Assembly (NCBI GenBank): GCA_020226215.1
Contig: CM035234.1
Span: 67,171,823 to 67,235,822, forward strand
DNA from: Sindora glabra
Lineage: Eukaryota > Streptophyta > Magnoliopsida > Fabales > Fabaceae
DNA length: 64,000 bases
Direction: 5' to 3'
Shown: positions 36,791-49,431 of the stretch, piece after piece
How positions within the stretch are numbered: position 1 is the stretch's first letter
Layout of the letters: each line of letters opens with the position of its first letter
The notes under the pieces: model-generated
Seen by the model: the letters and a program-made list of their open reading frames with translations, nothing else
What the model was told of the DNA's origin: nothing
Database searches by the model: none
Made by a program: the position numbers and the translations under genes

Positions 36791-38969
36791 TTATTTTATG
36801 TTTACTATTAGCAGGAATATTATTTTTGCTTAAACAAGAAAGGTTTTTCATTTTAAGAAAGGATAAAATATTTTTTTAAATGTTTTATTATAGTGCATAA
36901 TTATTTAATGGAGTTATATTCTAGATCTCAAAATGCTCATCTATAGTATAAATAGTAAATGGTTCAAATCTAATGATTTAAACCTAACCTATCCTTGGCA
37001 TTATCATTTAGGCCATACAAACAAGAAGTGCATATCCAAGTTTCATAAAGATGGACTTTTTTATTCATTTAACTTTGAATCATATAAGATGTGTGAATCT
37101 TATTTATTATGTAGGATAACTAAGGTCTCATTCACTAGAAACAATGAAAAGGCTAATTATTTATTATGTTTTATACATAGTGATGTGTATTGGTCTATTA
37201 GTTCACTAATTAGAGGTTATTTTCAATACTTCATTACATTTACTATTGACTTTAGAAGATATGGCTATGTGTATCTTATGAAACACAAATTAGAATCCTT
37301 TGAGAAGTTCAAGGGATTCAAGAATGAAGTACAAAACTAACTTGGTAAAAGTATCAAAGCACTTCAATCATATTAAGGTGGAGAATACTTAAGCTAAGAA
37401 TTTGATAATTTGAAAGAGTGTGGTATAGTATCATAACTCACTCCACCTAGAATGCTATAACAAAATGGTGTTTTAGAGAGAAGAAATCACGCCCTATTAG
37501 CACTGTAAGGTCTATGATAAGTCATGTAAATCTTTTAATTTCCTTTTGATGGCATTCTTTAAGGATAATTGCTTTTACACTCACTTATGTTTTCTTTAAA
37601 ATGGTTCAAAAATTCCATATGAGATATAAACTAGGAAACCTTCCAATGTCTTTTATAAAGATTTAGGTTTATAAGGCTAATGTAAAACTTCAAGCCTCAA
37701 ATAAGCTATACCCAAATCAGATAAATGTTATTTTGCAAGGTTTCCTAAGGGAACCAAAAGGTATTATTTCTATAATTTTGCTAAGGGTAAGGTGTTTATT
37801 GCATAAACTAGTATTTTTCTAGAAAAATAGTTTATTTTTAAAAATTTAATGGGAGGAAATTATAACTTAATGAAGTTCTAGGCTTATAAAATAATAACAA
37901 ACCTATAATAGAACCTAAATAAAAGTTATAAGTTATTATGGATAAAGAACCTGCTAAGAAACATAAGGCCTGCATAAATTTGATAGGATGAGCAATAAGC
38001 TTATAAGATATGGATTTCTTATGACTCAGCATGATAATATATTGTTTATTGATCAATATAAGCCTATAACCTACTAAGATGCTATTAAAAGGCTAAAATT
38101 GAAGAAATGGCTTAAGGCCATAAGATCTGAGATGGAGTGCATGTTCACCAATTAAATATGGACTCTGATTAACCCACTTCAAGTGTTAAAACACATTAGG
38201 TGCAATTGGATTTTCAAGAAGAAAACCAATATGGATGATAGTGTACAAACCTTTAAAAGATGATTAGTCACTAAATGCTAAAGGCAAATTTATTGTATAA
38301 ACTATGATAAGACCTATTATTGAATTGTCATGCTTAAGTCTTTCTAAATTTTACTTGCTATTGTATGTTTTTATAATAATGAAATCTAATAGATAGATGC
38401 TAAATTTGATTTCCTTAATAGAAAGTTTCTTAAAGATGTGTACATAGCACAACATGAGGGTTTTGTCACTTTTGAAAATGTTGGAAATATACATAAGTTA
38501 TAATGATCCATTTATAAATCAAAGCAACCTTCATAAAGCTGGAATCTTTATTTTGATGTCATGATCAATAAGTTTGGTTTCATTAAAATTGAAGATGAAT
38601 CTTATATTTACAAAAGAGGTTTGTAAGAACATAAATGTTTTCTTTGTGTTATATGTGGATGACATCCTTACATTACAAGTTGTAAAAACCTAGTTTGTGA
38701 ATTATTTTTTAATAAAAGACTTGGTAAAATTGTATACTTATTAGGCATTAAGATTTATAGGGATAGTTTAGGAAATTTGCTTAGTTTAAGACAGAACACA
38801 TATATTAACAAAGTGTAGAAATGATTCAACATACAAGATTTAAAAAGGGGATTCTTACCTATATCACATGGTATAAGTCTATCCAAAGCTTAGTGTTCAC
38901 AAGATAAGTGGGATTGCATGAATAAGATTCCATATGCATTAGCGTTAGGTTCCAAATTAAACAACATGG

Positions 38970-39765
38970 TTAAAAATTAAAAAAAAATTCTAAAACTTAG
39001 TAAGGGTCCAAATGAGTTATCATAAACTAGTAATAAGGCTTATAACTTTGAAGTGTGAATTAAACTTGTTGCAAAAAAGCTCGATGTGAATTGATCCTAT
39101 TATGTCTGGATTTATAAACATAAGTGTAAATCATGCTTTCTTCTAATGGGTAGGAGCCTTCCAATCATAATCATGAACTAGTAACCACAAACATAATTAT
39201 GAATAAAAAAATGTTATCCAATAAGGTAACACATCTAAGGTATCCACATGAATGATTGAATACTTTAATCAAATCAAATGGGATCAATCTCTCTTTTCAA
39301 CATAGTGCTAATTGCATATCTTTTGGTTTTTAGTTGATTCACCTTAATGTTCTCTATTAGGTATATTAGAATTAGGGTTTCAATAAAAACTTAATAATAT
39401 CTCCACTATATTAAAAGAGTTAACTTGATATCTCAAATTTATGACCGTGGTTATTAGTTAACATACAAACTAATCTCCTTATAACTGTGGTTATCAATCA
39501 ACATATATACTAATCTCAATATATTATTGTTATCTCAATTTAAAATAATACTTGACTAAAGACCTTTTAAGGAAAATATAAATTATTCAAATGACAATGA
39601 TTATATTTATCTATATTACACATATATAAATTTGAACATAACATTTAATTAAAATGCCTTTATAGATAAAGAAAACATAATATAATATATGTAAATACAA
39701 TCATCTTATGATTGATTTCTAGAACATATACCAAGAATTAGGAATTGGACCTATCATATATCCTA
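38970..39765 (-). mobile_element. Inverted Copia-related fragment inside reverse transcriptase/RNase H
   Basis: The pol reading breaks after PYALALGS (about 38960) and resumes with KHH-like RNase H sequence at about 39840. The sequence between is, on the minus strand, related to the same Copia family: 39740-39390 mirrors 40370-40640, and 39340-39220 resembles the LTR around GATTTGATTGGAGTATTC. It looks like a piece of a sister element inserted in reverse. Confidence 0.6.
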
Positions 39766-40339
39766 TTTTATGTACCCATTATGATATCTCATATACTTTG
39801 AGCATAATGAGCAAGTACTAGTTAAATCTAAGTAAGCATCATTGAATTGCTATCAAGAATATCTTTAAGTATTTGACAAGGGCTAGGGATTCATTCTTAA
39901 TGTATGAAGATAAGAAGGAAATGGTACAATTGGGTTATATGTTTTGCTTAAATGGTAGTGTTGTAAGATGAAAGAGTCAAAGGAAGAAACTATGGTCGAT
40001 TCTACTATAAAAGTTAAGTATATTACTGCCTCTAATACAGTTAAAAAGGTTATTTGGATCTAAAGGTTTATTATTAAACTTGACATTATTACTAGCATTT
40101 CAAACTTAATGAACCCTTATTGTAATAACAATAGGGCCATTACATAAATTAAGGAACCTTGATCTCACCAACAATTTAAGCATATATTTTGATGCTTCCA
40201 TCTTATATGTGAAATTATTGTTAAAAGAGATATTAAGATATGTAGAGTACTAACAAATGATAATATCGTTAACTTATTGACAAAGCCTCAAGTGCAATAA
40301 AAGTATGATGGTCATACTAGGTCAATTGGTATTAGAAAC

Positions 40340-41555
40340 ATAGGTGATTTGCTTTAGTGTATATACTTTTAAAACCAATCATAGGATGATTGTATTACTA
40401 TACATTTTAATACATCATTTTCCTTATAAAGGCATTTTAATTATTATGTTTAATGTTATATTTGCATAGTAAAAGTAAAAATAGTAATTGTCCTTAGAAT
40501 AATTAATATTATTTTTAAAATATCCCTAATTAAATAGTTTTGTAAATTAGGATTGGGTTGTAATAATACCTCAAGAGTAGTATGTACATTAATTGATAAC
40601 CATGGTCATAGATATAAGATATCAAGTCAATACATAAATAAATATTAGAGAAAAAATGTACTAGATAGACCTACCATGAGAATGTTACATGGATCACTAT
40701 ATAAGTTTCATAAGCATGTCTTATAGTGATAATGAGATACATGGTGATTTGAACTGAAATCATTTTAGTTCCCTACATGAGAGGTCATATACTTTGATGC
40801 CATCTAATATCACTTGTAATATAGTTTGCCTAAAAAGAGGTGATTAGGTATACCATAAATCATAGGGAGGGATATGAGTAATCTAAATGGGATTTTATCC
40901 TTCCTATATCAAAGGAGTGATATCAATGGGATCCTCAATTAAGTAAGACTACAAAATGCATGGTTATGATTAAACAAATTGATATGTGATATTAATTTAC
41001 TTGTTTTAAGTTCATATATTTAAGAATCAAGAATTATGAAGAAGATAATACATTTCATGCCTTAAGTTTGATCTAGATATCTAAACAAAAAGGATTAAAC
41101 TACTTGAAACATCAGTTATAGTAAAAGATTATGTTGAATCACTGACATTTTTATTACTTGGGTCCTAATTATGCATTATTAGATACCACCCATTGTTTGT
41201 GATACTAAAATAGAACTTTAGGATTATTGCCAATGTAAAGCGAACCTATAAGGCCACACATAAAAAGTGAGTTAAATATTAGGGTCATAATATAATTAAA
41301 AACTTTTAGTGAGATTAGAGATCCTAAATGAGATAAGCCTAATACAATTAGGCTTCACTAAGTAGTAGTGCAATATAATTGGACCACACTTAGCTAACAC
41401 TGAAGATAGGTTAATTATTGACCAAAATTATTATTGGGTTAGTTCAAAAAATCAAAGCCTAATTATCTCCTTTCTTAAAGATAGTTATGGTTTATCAAAA
41501 GGTTTTAGATAGTGCTCATTTTTATGGTTATTTGCTTTGAAACCAAGTAGGAGAT
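40340..41555 (+). other. Non-coding 3' region and polypurine tract of the nested Copia
   Basis: About 1.2 kb of AT-rich DNA without a recognisable protein separates RNase H from the LTR. It ends with AAACCAAGTAGGAGAT, a polypurine tract directly before TGTAAG. Confidence 0.7.
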
Positions 41556-42500
41556 TGTAAGAATTTTAATATTTTCAAATAGTTAATTACTTTTTTAAGA
41601 GTTTTAATTCACTTAACAATGAAATTTTGAGGGATACGATTTTCTATTCACATTGTGAACTATTTTAATGTCTTTAATGAAATTTATGTTTATAAATTAG
41701 TATGAAAGAGTTTTTAATTCATTTAATGGTGAAATTTCAAGGCATATCAGTTTATATTTATGTTATGAATTATTTTAATGTCCTTAATGAAATTTATGGC
41801 TATGAATTATTTTAAAAGAGATTTAATTCACTTAAGGGTGAAATTTCAAGGGATGTGATTTTTCTATTCACATTTTGAACAGTTTTAATGAAATTTATGG
41901 ACATAAACATAAGTGAAGGACTTTAATGTGATACATTGTTAGCTTTCATGAAGCATTATAAATCTTAATGAGGTATTATGAGCCTTAATATAGTATTTGT
42001 ACATTAGAGGTTTAAGGTTTAGAACTCTCATATAAATAATCTTACTTTCCTCCTATAAGTAAGGTGGAACCTTGAGATTGATAGTGAGAGCCTTTTGAAA
42101 GTGATTCAAAAACTAAAAATAGTTGTAGCTTATAGTACATGAAAGAAATAATGACTCCGTCTAATTCAATTGAAGTATTCAACCACTTGTGTATATACCA
42201 TAAAAACATTGCCCTTTTGAACAACATTTGTGATTTGTCAACCAATTCATACATTCATGACAACATTGTTTATGATTACACTATTCAAGTGTTTGTGATC
42301 AAACTATTTATATTTATTAGAAGTAGACATAATTTGTACTTGTATTCATGATTCTGTTGCATTTGCATCTACTGTCTCAAATTTTGCAACTACAAAGTTA
42401 TAAATCTTAACATTAATTTATATTTCTTTTACATAGATCTATTGATAAGTTTCGAAACATTTTAATTTTCCACTATGCCTTTTACATCCAAAACCTAATG
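41556..42500 (+). repeat. 3' LTR of the nested Copia element
   Basis: Begins TGTAAGAATTTTAA after the polypurine tract and matches 33851-34786 over its full length with many substitutions and small indels. Confidence 0.85.
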
Positions 42501-42608
42501 AGTTTTTTGGTATGACAAGTTCTCAAATATACTTCTTTTAGTCCAATTGTGATCTATATCTTGATGTCTTCATTAGCCAAGTATCAATAGCTTTTATAGT
42601 TGAACAAG

Positions 42609-43229
42609 TAGTGCTATTGAATGGACAAGCTAAGCTAGCTTGTAGGCTTGTTCGTATGGATTAACATCTTCATAATATAGTTTAGGCTAAACTCATTAGC
42701 ATTTTTCATGAGCCTCCATATTGAAGGCCTTAGTCTAATCTTTGTGGGTTAGCAAGTAAAAGGGTTAGCCCATAAACTTTTTTTTAATTTTTTAAATTAT
42801 TAAATTTTTAAATAATAAAAAATTTAAAATCATTTCAAAATATCACTTATTTATCCATAAGTGAGTCATAATACATTTTAAATCTACATACAAACCTTAA
42901 AAAAAGTATATATGCAAAATATAAATCATATAATATTAATAAAATAAAAATATCATCAATAAATTATTCATAACACAACCTTATATGCTAAAAACAAAAA
43001 AAGGAGTGTGATTTTGTATGAATTAGGTATTTGGACCTATATGATAATTTAAAAATATAAAAAAAAGTGCAAGTTAGTTCAGGCCGTCCATAAATCATGA
43101 CATATAAGATGTAGGCTAGGCCGAATTCAACCTGCATTTATATAAGCTACCAAAATGATAGCTCAAGTCCTTCAAAGATCATATGTTAATAGGCTAGCCT
43201 ATTGCCCTTGGTCCATTTCAATGGCTCTA
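42609..43229. mobile_element. Probable hAT-like MITE in the CACTA transposase
   Basis: A 621-bp AT-rich segment interrupts the transposase between the RRNKNNFIKN and NWTKRSIF motifs. Its ends are inverted and similar: TAGTGCTATTGAATGGAC on the left, and TAGAGCCATTGAAATGGAC as complement of the right. I could not find a matching 8-bp target duplication, so the class is tentative. Confidence 0.45.
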
Positions 43230-44599
43230 AGGATATGTCACTTGTTCACTACTTGGTTATGCTAGAAGGATAGATATCTCATCTCTATTTTTAATGAAGT
43301 TATTCTTGTTTCTCCTATAAAAGAGTTCATGTAACAAAAATTACCTATGACAATTAAACTAGGACTTTTTTATTGTACTTTAGAGTGAATGCTTTTGTTC
43401 CCTTTGTACATATCAAACACCCTAATTTTCTAATAATTTGCCATCTAAACAACATTAAATATGCAAGGAAATCATTTATGGTCCACATTAGTGTGACCTC
43501 CATCTTAAAGTTTTGCTTTGTTGAAATATCATTCATTTGTGACACCTTCATTCCTTAAAGTTAGTAGTTTATCAATCAAAGGTTGTATGAACACATTAAT
43601 TTTACTTTTCAAACTATCATAGCACAACATTGCAAGGTTTAGATGAAAAATGAGGGTAAGTTTAAAGAAATTATTTCCAAGCCTTTGTATTTGAAGATTT
43701 ACAGAATATGCTAGCCTTCTTTTGATTCTCGTAACTCAATCTCATATATGGAGCTAACTTTATCGATGCATACAATCTTTCCAAAACCATGGAATTAATG
43801 GTAAGTTGTACATTCTCTTGTATGGTACCTCTTTACTATCCCTACTAGCCTTTTTGTTCCTCGTATTGAGGTGAAATGCAAATTTTACATTCTCTTTTAA
43901 ATATGGCATCCTTGTAAAACAATATATAACTATTCATACAAAGATATATTTTTTGATGTATCAATCCTAACTTCTTAACCAATTTCTTTGTTTGATAAAA
44001 TTAAGTTTAGAGGAATAATATTTTTAAGAATGTGTATTTCAAATGTAAGTTGCATAATTTAATCAAATGAATTTTGTGGCAAGTTAAAGTTAGCTTTTAT
44101 ACTCAGCATTCTTATTGCTACATATAATTCAAAATGATTGCTATAACTTATCTATAGTGGCCAATGTGCAAAGTTGAACATTTCATAAAATTGTTAGGCA
44201 TCTTGCGTTAGTTCTTCTTCCATATTATGCTCCATATAATTGATAATTGTGGCTCTCCAGAATTCAGCATAATATTCTCTTTTAGATTACTTACTTCATA
44301 CTTATCCTATGTCATAGCATTAGAAGATTATTCTTTTTTCCTTTAGAATTTCATCAACATGATTAGTCAATCACCAATAATTATGCTAAAATCTCAACTC
44401 ATACAAATCAACTTTAACTTTATTAGAATGTGAAGATTTTCTACATTGATGTTTTAAGCATGGAGAGCTTATTTTCCTATCATGTAAATAAATGAGTTAA
44501 GTTTTTACAAATTCAACAAATTCTTCCACCCTTTTTAGAAAGTTCATCTTGTACCCATTCCATCCTAGAAAAAGCCTACCATACATCATCCTATAATAT

Positions 44600-45002
44600 T
44601 CTAGGATTTCTATATTTTGTATTTGCAATATAAAATGAAGTTTGACAATTGAAGATAACTATTACATATCATTACAAACATAAGTATCAACATCAATTTA
44701 AGTTCAAATCATTCAATCATAAATCTCTAAAAAAAGTACTAAGCTTATTATCAACAACTATACAAACAACTTATAAAAAATGAAAGACCTTAAATAATTT
44801 ACCTGAACATAATTCAAATAATCATATTGAATAATTACCTAAATAATAAGTGAAAAATTTAACTAACCTTTCCAGTTAAATTAAATAATGGAAATAATAC
44901 TTACAAAATCCTCATTTCATATGTATATCACAAAATGAAAATAATAATCAAAATTAATTGATAAGATTACTAAACAAAGTATCATAAAAAACTTAACTAC
45001 AA
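44600..45002. other. AT-rich CACTA internal DNA
   Basis: This lies between the TNP2 N-terminus and the LINE 3' end. It would hold the CACTA promoter or leader. Nothing further is recognisable. Confidence 0.4.
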
Positions 45003-45099
45003 AAATAACAAAGCCTTATCCTACTAAGTGAGGTCAGCTACATGGATGCATAATGCTATTGGGCTCTATCAAAAACTAAATTTTCAATTATATTATTTA

Positions 45100-47900
45100 C
45101 TAAGAGATCCTTTTTATAACCTTTTCTAATGCCCTTTTGGCCTTCTTTTATACCTTTTCACAGGGCTAAATACCATGTGATTAACTCTTCTTATTCGTGC
45201 CTTCAATGGTCTTCTTTGCATATGACTAAACCACCTTAATAGATTTCTATCATCTTTTGCTCAGTAGGTGCCACACCAATATGCCCTTGTATGCATTCAT
45301 TTCGTATCTTGTTGTTTCTTATATGACCATACATCCATCTTAACATTCTCATTTCTACTATCCCTATTTTTTCTCTTGTTATCCCTTTAGAGCCCAACAT
45401 TTACTACCATAAAGCATAGCTAGTCATATAGTAGTTCGATAAAATTTTCCTTTAAGCTTAGTAGGTGCTTTATGATCATAAATAACTCTAGATGCCTTTC
45501 TCCATTTTAATAATCCAACTTGTATCCTTTGTGTGACATCTCCATCAATTTTCCTATCACTTTGTAAAATAGATCCCAGATACTTAAAATTAGATACTTG
45601 CAGTATGATATGCTTTCTAATTTTTACCTTTAAATCATTTTTATCTTACTTCTTGTTAAATTTTCAATGCATATACTCCGTCTTACTCTTACTTAAGCGA
45701 AAACCCTTTGATTCCAATGCCTATCTCTAAAGCTTCAATTTATAGTTAACCTCTTCCTGTGATTCTTCAATCAGAACTATATCAACTGCAAATAGCATAC
45801 ATTTAGGGATAGTCTCTTGTATATCCCTGGTAAGAACATCCAAAACTAGATTAAACAAGTAAAAATTCAAGGCTGAACCTTGATGTAGACCTATCTTTAT
45901 AGTAAAATCTTTTGTCTCTCCTCCGAGAGTTCTTACACTTATAATTACTCTATCATACATGTCCTGTATAGCCCAAATATATGTGACATGTACTAATTTC
46001 TTGTCAAGAGCCTTCCACAACACATCTCTTAGTACTTGATCATAGGCTTTTTCTAATTCAATGAAAACCATATGTAAGTCTCTTTTTTTACTCTGATATC
46101 TTTCTATTAACCACCGTAGAAGATAAATAGCCTCTGTTGTAGACCTTCTTAGCATAAATCCAAATTCGTTCTTTACAATCCTAATCTCATCTCTTAATCT
46201 ATGCTTAATCACTTTTTTCCATAGTTTCATAATATGACTCATAAGTTTTATCCCTCAATAGTTTGCACTATTCTTGATATCTCATTTGTTCTTATATATA
46301 AGCACCAAAATGCTCCTCCTCCACTCATTTGGCATTTCTTTAGACCTCAAAATCTCATTAAATAACTCAGTGAGTTAAAAGATATCCCGTTCTCCTAAAC
46401 AATTTCAAACTTCAATAGGAATACCATCAGAACCAATGACTTTATCATTATCCATTCTCTTAAGAGCTTTCTTTACCTCTCTAACTCAAATCCTACAATA
46501 ATTAGCTAAATTTTGTTCGGCCTCTTGGGTTTCTAATCCTTTCATATCCCTAGTAATTTCTCACTTATCATTGAAAGCTTATAAAAGTACTTCTCCCACC
46601 TTTCTTTGATATCTTTATTTATGACTAGAACTTGTCCTTCTTCATCCTTAATCCAAGTTTCTTGATTTTCTTTTCTTATTTTTGGCAAGCTTGTAAATCT
46701 TTTATTCTCCATTCTTTATTCCTAAATCTTAGTAGAACTCCTCAAAAGCTTTAGATTGTGTCTCGCTCATTGCCTTTTTGGTCTCATTCCTAACTGTTTG
46801 ATATGTTTCCCAATTTTCGGCTTTGTCACATACATGTAAAGCCTTAAGACATTCTTTTTTGGTTTTGACCTTTTCTTGCACACTTTCATTTCACCACCAA
46901 GATTCTTTATCTTTCGGTCCAAAGCCTTTTGATTCACCTAAAATTATCTTAGCAACCATCCTAACCCTTATAGCCATCACATCCCAAATATAGTTGGCAC
47001 TTCCCTATGCTTCCTAATTACCTTCCTTTAATAATATTCTTTTAAAAGTCATATATTTCTCACCTTTGAGCTACCACCACTTGATCTTTGGATTTATAAC
47101 TTGTCTTCTTTTTTGCTTACGAGTTTTAAAATAAACATCAAGGACCAAGACCTTATGCTATATAGTAAGGCTTTTTCTTGAAATCACTTTGTAATCCTTA
47201 CAAATGCTTCTATCTGAGCTCTTTACTAAAAAGAAATCAATTTGCAATCTTGAAGTTTCACTCTTGTATATGATTAGATGCTTCTTTCGCTTCTTAAAAC
47301 AAATGTTCACAATCTTAAAATCATATGTTACTGAAAAATCAAGAATGGATTGCCTTTCTCATTTAGTGCTCCAAAATTAATCCTCCATGCACTCCTGAAA
47401 ATTGCCTTGCTTCACTACTAACATGTCCATTTAAATCCCTTTCAATGAAATTTTTTTTTCTTATGAAATTCCTCAAACTAATCCCTCTAGGTCTTCCCAA
47501 AACTTCTCCTTTAAATGTGTCTCCGATCTTACTTGTAGTGCATAGGCACAATAATATTGATAGTCTCCTGTACAACTATTAATCTTAAAGATAAAATCCT
47601 ATTTTTATCCTTTTTACATCATCCACATTCTTTTTCTAATTCTTATTTACAATAATACTAACTCTATTCTTTCTTCTAACTTTCTCTGTGTACCATCATT
47701 TAAATCCTATACTATCTAGCTTATTAACTCTTTCTCCAATCCATTTAGTTTCTTAAAGATACATGATGTTAATCCTTCTCTGAATCATGGTGTTCACAAT
47801 CTCGAAAGATTTACCTATTAGCATGCTAATATTCCAAGTGCTAAACTTAATTATGCTCTTTTAGACTAGTTTCTTTACCTATATCCATCCAAAAAAATGT
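45100..47900 (-). pseudogene. RTE LINE endonuclease/reverse transcriptase, decayed
   Basis: The best-preserved block is 46242-45727, with ENQFGF-like NEFGFMLRRSTTEAI, the FIELEKAYDQV segment and GLHQGSALNFYLF of RTE reverse transcriptases. The catalytic FADD motif reads FAVD. Upstream pieces at about 47580-47200 resemble the apurinic-type endonuclease (ERDLNGHV..VHGG, QIDFF-like). Frameshifts and stops separate the blocks, and continuous coding is not possible. Confidence 0.88.
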
Positions 47901-48159
47901 GAGGACCTTTGTTAATTTAACTACATCCAGGCACTGATGCAACAACTTTAGCTCATTTGACATTATACTTGAGCCATATAGTGCATTACTTCTAGGTAAT
48001 GCCTTAGCATTAGCACCAATAAATCATTGTGTGTGATCCATATATGAGATTTTAACAAAGTTTTATGTTGGCTATTAAAGGCCTAACATAACTTAGAGGG
48101 AGAGAAGTGGTCCCCACTTGGGTTACAAGCTAGCGTTACCTAATTTGGCCATAAAAAAA

Positions 48160-48185
48160 GAAAAAGAAGAAGAAGAAGAGAGAGA
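48160..48185. repeat. GAA/GA-rich simple repeat
   Basis: A short AAGAAGAAGAAGAAGAGAGAG run marks the probable 5' edge of the LINE. Confidence 0.8.
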
Positions 48186-48671
48186 AAGATGCCTGATTCA
48201 TCATACTTATCTCTACACATTGTCTGTCCAGAGAAACTTTGAAAGGTTAATATCATAAAAAAACTTTACTAATTTAAAATTTTAAAATATACCTTCAATG
48301 CATAAGAATGAAACTTGAATAGATGTAACAATGTCACTTTCTATCACACTAGTAGAGGAGAAAAAAATGAGAGTAAACAAGGAAGGCTTATTTTATATAT
48401 AACATCAAAATTTCTAATGAAAATTTCCATAAGAAATCCTCCATAGTTTGGTTTGAAATAATAAGTTTTCATGAAAAAATGCACCTAATTTTTTATGGAT
48501 TTTTAGCAAAAATTTTCAATTTTTTGATCAATTTTTTATGAAATAAATTCATTGAAAATAATAAAGTATTTGAAATTTGATCCCTTTTTTAAGTAACATC
48601 ATTTTTTTTCTAAAGAAAATTTTTTGTTGGAAAATTTTGTGAGAAAACACAAAAATTCTAGTAATATACTT

Positions 48672-48757
48672 TAACACAAAAACCTAACTTGAATATAAAA
48701 ATAACTTACAATAGAAATAATCATAAATTAGTAATAAATTGAATTTAGGCTAACTTT
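48672..48757 (+). repeat. Dispersed repeat shared with 22235-22330
   Basis: It starts nine bases outside the CACTA right end and matches the stretch just beyond the UGT copy B flank. The CACTA may have inserted in or next to a member of this repeat family. Confidence 0.6.
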
Positions 48758-49431
48758 AACACCTTCTGCTATCAAATGGATCCTATTCAAAGATGAAGAA
48801 GTTATCATATAATCACTAAAAATCTGCATAATAGAAATTACTCCAAAATTAAAATGGATATTATACACTTTTCCCTATCAAAGAAGATAAGTAAATAGGT
48901 ACTATATACAATTTTATTATGTTTAGTGGGAAGTAATATAAAAATTATGATTACAATGCCCGAAATTTGAATTTTTATTTATATAATAAGCACAAAGGCA
49001 AAAAATGCATTATAACCACCAATACTGACCTTGCCAAATATATCAACACAATTCTGAAAATACATTAACACAAATATATTTATTATAATCTATTTTTTAA
49101 TTATATTTATATTTTATAATTAACAAATTTTATTTATTAAAGTTTTCAAATTATAAGTATAAAAAGTTAAAGTGGTCATTACTTAAATTAAGTAATGATA
49201 GTTTTATATTTTTAACATAAAAAGAGTGTGTGTGAGTGAATAACTTTCCATAGTTTGTAGAAAGCTTTAGTTCTTTTATTTTGGTAAGTAATGACTAATA
49301 AAAAAATTCAAGGATTCCTTACTTCGTGAAGGTTGTACTTCTCATGTAATTTTTACTAACCAAACTATAATCATTTATCAATTATGATGCACCTTATTAT
49401 AGTTGAAGTAACCCCTCCATAATTTTTATAT
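48758..49431. other. AT-rich intergenic DNA
   Basis: No gene or element border is recognisable here. Confidence 0.5.

Larger units (their letters stand above)
36150..40330 (+). pseudogene. Copia gag-pol polyprotein of the nested element, decayed
   Basis: Plus-strand order is Copia-like. A perfect CX2CX4HX4C zinc knuckle (CFHCGETKHWKRYC, 36205-36246) is followed by a protease region with WVLDIRYSSYICTNM (the D-T-G is lost), pre-integrase WHYHLGH near 36985, and integrase with HSDV and a broken second acidic site (SDRGG replaced by SY-stop-GG). Reverse-transcriptase fragments run to about 38960, and RNase H resumes after an insertion at about 39780-40330 (GYMFCLNGSVV near 39935). Stops and frameshifts are frequent. 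The longest open stretch is 36933-37340. Confidence 0.88.
33851..42500 (+). mobile_element. Full-length decayed Copia element nested in the CACTA transposase
   Basis: LTRs at 33851-34786 and 41556-42500 bound an 8.65-kb element. The target duplication is GGTTT (33846-33850) against AGTTT (42501-42505), one mismatch. On the minus strand the host codons join across the site between NWTKRSIF..LSYQK and HNLDVMHIEKNV. A decayed primer-binding site (ATGTTATTAGACCC) follows the left LTR, and a polypurine tract (AAGTAGGAGAT) precedes the right LTR. The LTRs are strongly diverged, so this is much older than the Copia in UGT copy A. Confidence 0.9.
26100..44600 (-). pseudogene. CACTA TNP2-type transposase, split into at least five pieces
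   Basis: Minus-strand pieces in protein order: 44600-43230 carries the TNP2 N-terminus with LMWTINDF..Y near 43480 and the RRNKNNFIKN segment. 42608-42506 carries NWTKRSIF. 33850-33741 carries HNLDVMHIEKNV and VMDVKGKTRDNLK. 29895-29445 carries KASLDLKK, then the DUF4218 segment with LPNPVWRALTKLS and PIHL. 27434-26100 carries VQYRYMYPFERFLNKLKKK, a LNCEE motif, a DUF4216-like part with PFILA-like and YIPYPYIKR segments, and a charged tail. In-frame stops and shifts are scattered through all pieces. Each break coincides with the end of another TE, and removing it restores family order. Confidence 0.88.
45003..48185 (-). mobile_element. RTE-clade LINE retrotransposon, decayed
   Basis: The minus strand carries an endonuclease-like region followed by a reverse transcriptase. 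It ends with CCACTTAGTAGG-like sequence plus ATAAGGCTTTGTTATT (near 45003-45025, read in reverse). Plant RTE LINEs typically end ..GGGATAAGGCTTTG followed by TTG repeats rather than poly-A, so the clade call rests on the 3' end as well as the protein. The 5' end lies near the GAA-rich run at 48160-48185 and is not exact. No clear target duplication is visible. Confidence 0.85.
25686..48663 (-). mobile_element. Large CACTA (En/Spm) transposon, host of several nested TEs
   Basis: A minus-strand CACTA transposase (TNP2 plus DUF4218 plus DUF4216) runs from about 44600 down to 26100 in separated pieces. The right end reads TTCTAGTA (48656-48663), a decayed TAGTG terminus. The left end near 25686 is inferred because AAATTTTC.AACAAAAA motifs mirror those just inside the right end. 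After subtracting the nested elements the element would be roughly 5 kb. No clean 3-bp target duplication is visible at these ends, so the outer borders are less certain than the content. Confidence 0.7.
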
